Assembly: GCA_029203165.1 (NCBI GenBank)
Contig: CP119308.1
Span: 1,736,001 to 1,800,000, forward strand
Reading direction: 5' to 3'
Source of the DNA: Candidatus Microbacterium colombiense
GTDB lineage: Bacteria; Actinomycetota; Actinomycetes; Actinomycetales; Microbacteriaceae
DNA: 64,000 bases
Below are positions 61,902 to 64,000 of the stretch, in pieces. Numbering within the stretch: the stretch's first letter is position 1; every line of letters starts with the position of its first letter. The translations under genes were made by a program, and so were the position numbers. Below the pieces are notes generated by a model that did not search any database, had not been told where the DNA came from, and saw nothing but the letters and a program-made list of their open reading frames with translations.

Positions 61902-63136
61902 CCCGTCTGACCGCCGCCCGCGTCACCGCGCTGTGGGTCGTCTTCCTCGCCGTCCACGTCGTGACGAGCCTCGTGGGATGGATCTACCCCAGTCAGCCGA
62001 TGGGCGATGTGGTGCTCGTGTACGAACCGTGGGCGTCGTCGGCGGTGAACGGCGGGGCGATCGTCGGAGTCACGCAGACGTGGGTGTACCCGCAACTCGC
62101 GCTCGTGCCGATGCTGCTCGCCAAAGGGCTCTCGATGCCGCTGGTGCCGCTGCTGGGAGCATCGAGCGCGTACCTGATCGCCTGGGCGGTCATGGTCACG
62201 GTGCTCGACGTGCTCGCGTTCGCGGTGCTGCTCGGGCGTTCCCCGTCTCGCCCGCGGATCACTGCTGCGTGGTTCTGGTCCGTAGCGCTGCTGCTGCTCG
62301 GGCCGATCGCCCTGTACCGGATCGACGCGGTCACCGTCCCCATCGCCGTCGTGGGCGGGCTCTGGCTCGCCACGCGGCCCGCGCTCGCCGCAGCGCTGCT
62401 CACGATCGGCGCCTGGATCAAGATCTGGCCGGGCGCACTCGTCATCGCCGCCGTCGTGGCTGCGCGGGCGCGCCTGCGCATCCTGCTCGCCGCCGCGGCG
62501 GTGACGGCGGGCGTCGTGGTCGGCCTCGTGCTCCTCGGCGCCGACGACGAGATCCTCGGATTCCTCACCCAGCAGACGGGGCGAGGGCTGCAGATCGAAG
62601 CGGTCGCGGCGACCCCGTTCCTCTGGCTCGCGGTGGCGGGAGCTGCCCGCATCGAGTACAGCTACGAGATCCTCACCTTCCAGATCTCGGCGGACGGGGT
62701 CGACATCGTCCAGTCCCTCCTCACGCCGCTGATGGTCGTCGTCGTCGCTGCCGTCACCGCGATCGGTGCGGCGAAGACGGTGCGGGGAGCGTCGTTCTCT
62801 CGTCTGTTCCCGCCACTCGCGCTGTCGCTCGTCGTCGCTCTCATCGTGACGAACAAGGTCGGGTCTCCCCAGTTCCAGACGTGGCTCATCGCCCCGGTCG
62901 CGATCTGGCTCGTACTGGACGTGACACGCGCACGCGTTCCCGCGCTGCTCGTCGCCGTGCTCTGCGCACTCACCTGTCTCGTCTACCCGCTCAGCTATGA
63001 CGCGCTGCTGTCCGCGCAGCTGCTGCCGGTGCTCGTCCTGTCGCTGCGCAACCTGCTTCTCATCGTGCTGCTCATCGTCGGCATCCGCGCTCTCGTGCGT
63101 GTGCCCGCCGTCCGTCCCTCTACCCATCGGGAGTGA
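61898..63136 (+). CDS. GT87/DUF2029-type membrane mannosyltransferase-like protein
   Basis: 412 residues, about ten to eleven helices. The N-terminal loop (YPSQPMGDVVLVYEPWASSAV) with acidic residues after helix one, the PIALYRIDAVTVPIAVVGG helix and the AWIKIWPGALVIA motif are typical of GT87 polyprenol-phosphate-mannose mannosyltransferases acting outside the membrane. Probably contributes to envelope glycans (lipomannan or teichoic-type). Substrate not certain. Its stop lies three bases before the start of the thiamine-binding protein gene. Confidence 0.75.
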   Translation: MTRLTAARVTALWVVFLAVHVVTSLVGWIYPSQPMGDVVLVYEPWASSAVNGGAIVGVTQTWVYPQLALVPMLLAKGLSMPLVPLLGASSAYLIAWAVMVTVLDVLAFAVLLGRSPSRPRITAAWFWSVALLLLGPIALYRIDAVTVPIAVVGGLWLATRPALAAALLTIGAWIKIWPGALVIAAVVAARARLRILLAAAAVTAGVVVGLVLLGADDEILGFLTQQTGRGLQIEAVAATPFLWLAVAGAARIEYSYEILTFQISADGVDIVQSLLTPLMVVVVAAVTAIGAAKTVRGASFSRLFPPLALSLVVALIVTNKVGSPQFQTWLIAPVAIWLVLDVTRARVPALLVAVLCALTCLVYPLSYDALLSAQLLPVLVLSLRNLLLIVLLIVGIRALVRVPAVRPSTHRE

Positions 63137-63139
63137 ACC

Positions 63140-63469
63140 ATGCTGATCGCCTTCTCCGTCGCACCGAGCGGAACCCCCGCCGAAGGTCCCGAACGCACGG
63201 ATGCATCCGTGCACGACGCCGTCGCCGCGGCCGTGAAGGTGGTGCGCGAGTCGGGCCTCCCGCACCGCACCACCAGCATGTTCACCGAGATCGAGGGGCC
63301 GGACTGGGACACGGTCATGGACGTCGTCAAGCGCGCCACCGAAGCCGTCATGCCGTTCGGGTCGCGCGTCTCCCTGGTGCTCAAGGCCGACATCCGCCCC
63401 GGATACTCCGGTGAGCTCGATGCGAAGATCGAGCGGCTGGAGGCGGCGATCGACGAGTCGGGGGAGTAG
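63140..63469 (+). CDS. MTH1187/YkoF-type thiamine-binding protein
   Basis: 109 residues, ferredoxin-like fold of the UPF0045 group: MLIAFSVAPSG, SVHDAVAAAVKVVRESGLPHRTTSMFTEIEG, DTVMDVVKRATEAVMPFGSRVSLVLKADIRPG. Members bind thiamine or a related pyrimidine as tetramers and are usually near transporters; here it follows a membrane protein only by position. GGGAG ribosome binding site. Confidence 0.85.
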   Translation: MLIAFSVAPSGTPAEGPERTDASVHDAVAAAVKVVRESGLPHRTTSMFTEIEGPDWDTVMDVVKRATEAVMPFGSRVSLVLKADIRPGYSGELDAKIERLEAAIDESGE

Positions 63470-63496
63470 CCCGGCCCTACCGAGCCGTCTGCGCGG

Positions 63497-63952
63497 TCAC
63501 CCGTGAAGGCGGGCTCCCTTCAGGATGCGATCCACCGCGTTGCGAGGCCCGCGCAACGCGAGTCCGACGAGGTCGAGGTCGGCGGATCGCACGGACGCCA
63601 CTGCGGCGCGATTCGCGTCGTCGTGTCCCGTGTCGAACAACGGACGCGTGTAGATGGCGACCGAGATGTCGCCGCGCGCGGTCGCCTTCGTGCGAGCGCT
63701 CTGCAGCAGCGCGAGCTCTCCCGTCATCACGAGGACGGGTTGTCGCAGCATCGGAAGGTAGACGGTCCCGTCGCCGTCGACGTACGGCTCTCCCGTCAGA
63801 CCGTTCGCGCTCACGGCGATGCCCGACATGAGGAAGGCCGTGACGTTGAGCTCCTGCCACGGTGCAAGGTCGCTGCTCAGAAGAACGGCGACCTTGGTGT
63901 CGAAGAGTGGGAAGGATGCCGGATGGGCGGGGGCGATCGTTGTCGTGCTCAT
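63497..63952 (-). CDS. DUF2000 family protein
   Basis: 151 residues. The conserved pattern DTKVAVLLSSDLAPWQELNVTAFLMSGIAV ... VYLPMLRQPVLVMTGE ... VAIYTRPLFDTGHDDANRAAV defines DUF2000, a small peptidyl-tRNA-hydrolase-II-like fold protein of unknown role. Cytoplasmic, no signal. GTGGAG lies just before ATG 63952. Converges on the thiamine-binding gene. The last 48 bases of the window hold only its upstream region, without a clear -10. Confidence 0.82.
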   Translation of the reverse strand: MSTTTIAPAHPASFPLFDTKVAVLLSSDLAPWQELNVTAFLMSGIAVSANGLTGEPYVDGDGTVYLPMLRQPVLVMTGELALLQSARTKATARGDISVAIYTRPLFDTGHDDANRAAVASVRSADLDLVGLALRGPRNAVDRILKGARLHG

Positions 63953-64000
63953 GACTCCACGATCTCGCCGGGCGCATGGTCTCGTCTTGTACGTTTCTTG

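Noticed and set aside
61538..63265. 575-codon minus-strand frame over nnrD and the GT87 gene
   Set aside because: Composition is Arg/Glu/His/Asp repeats typical of shadows; it crosses two well supported genes.

Overview
The window is very GC-rich chromosomal DNA of a Gram-positive actinobacterium, most likely a Microbacteriaceae member close to Microbacterium. The support is an unbroken run of actinobacterial hallmarks: two WhiB proteins, MtrA-MtrB-LpqB, a sigma-R/anti-sigma-R pair, PdtaS, a fused E2/E1 2-oxoglutarate enzyme, GuaB1, and the conserved whiB2/DUF5719/metallopeptidase/DUF3499 block. I see no rRNA, tRNA, CRISPR array, insertion sequence or prophage. Gene order is mostly core, and much of it resembles the Mycobacterium tuberculosis Rv3219-Rv3260 and Rv3691-Rv3695 neighbourhoods (recalled synteny, not searched).

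Layout. 1-2349: two translationally coupled O-antigen-ligase-like membrane proteins (minus strand). 2418-9329: mannose-6-phosphate isomerase, WhiB2-type regulator, large membrane glycosyltransferase, DUF5719, degenerate metallopeptidase, DUF3499. 9431-12344: MacA/MacB-type exporter. 12369-19750: RDD and SpoIIM proteins fired divergently, then DUF58, MoxR, DUF4350, DUF4129 and a membrane protein, an envelope-linked MoxR set. 19842-25464: mtrA-mtrB-lpqB, ComF-like phosphoribosyltransferase and long-form HPF. 25541-37688: TPM-less coiled-coil protein, PadR, secA, aminotransferase, SAF + CpaE-like ATPase, small HTH protein, PdtaS sensor kinase, WhiB1. 37707-42884: Bcp peroxiredoxin, rsgA, aroA, sigR-rsrA, Eis-like acetyltransferase. 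42991-52006: the only clearly accessory block, a sugar operon with an Opp-type ABC importer, ROK repressor, GH4 6-phospho-glycosidase and BadF-type sugar kinase. 52087-63952: kgd, guaB1, two CNNM/CorC-type membrane proteins, an old yellow enzyme, NAD(P)H-hydrate dehydratase, GT87-like mannosyltransferase, thiamine-binding protein, DUF2000.

The most interesting signals are regulatory. At least fifteen genes have a TANNNT -10 box placed 6-8 bases before the start codon, so leaderless transcription appears to be a main mode here. sigR has both a leaderless promoter and a perfect sigma-R-type promoter (GGGAAT-N18-GTT) upstream of a second start with a strong ribosome binding site, which would give a long autoinduced isoform. 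RDD and SpoIIM appear to share one symmetric -10 element. A CNNM-type gene is preceded by a coupled 22-codon leader peptide. The sugar operon has three tandem AAAG/CTTT palindromes at its promoter and a logic not usual for GH4 enzymes: ABC import followed by a kinase instead of a phosphotransferase system.

Coding starts were chosen from start-codon context and family length; functions are from reading the translated proteins, with no database search.
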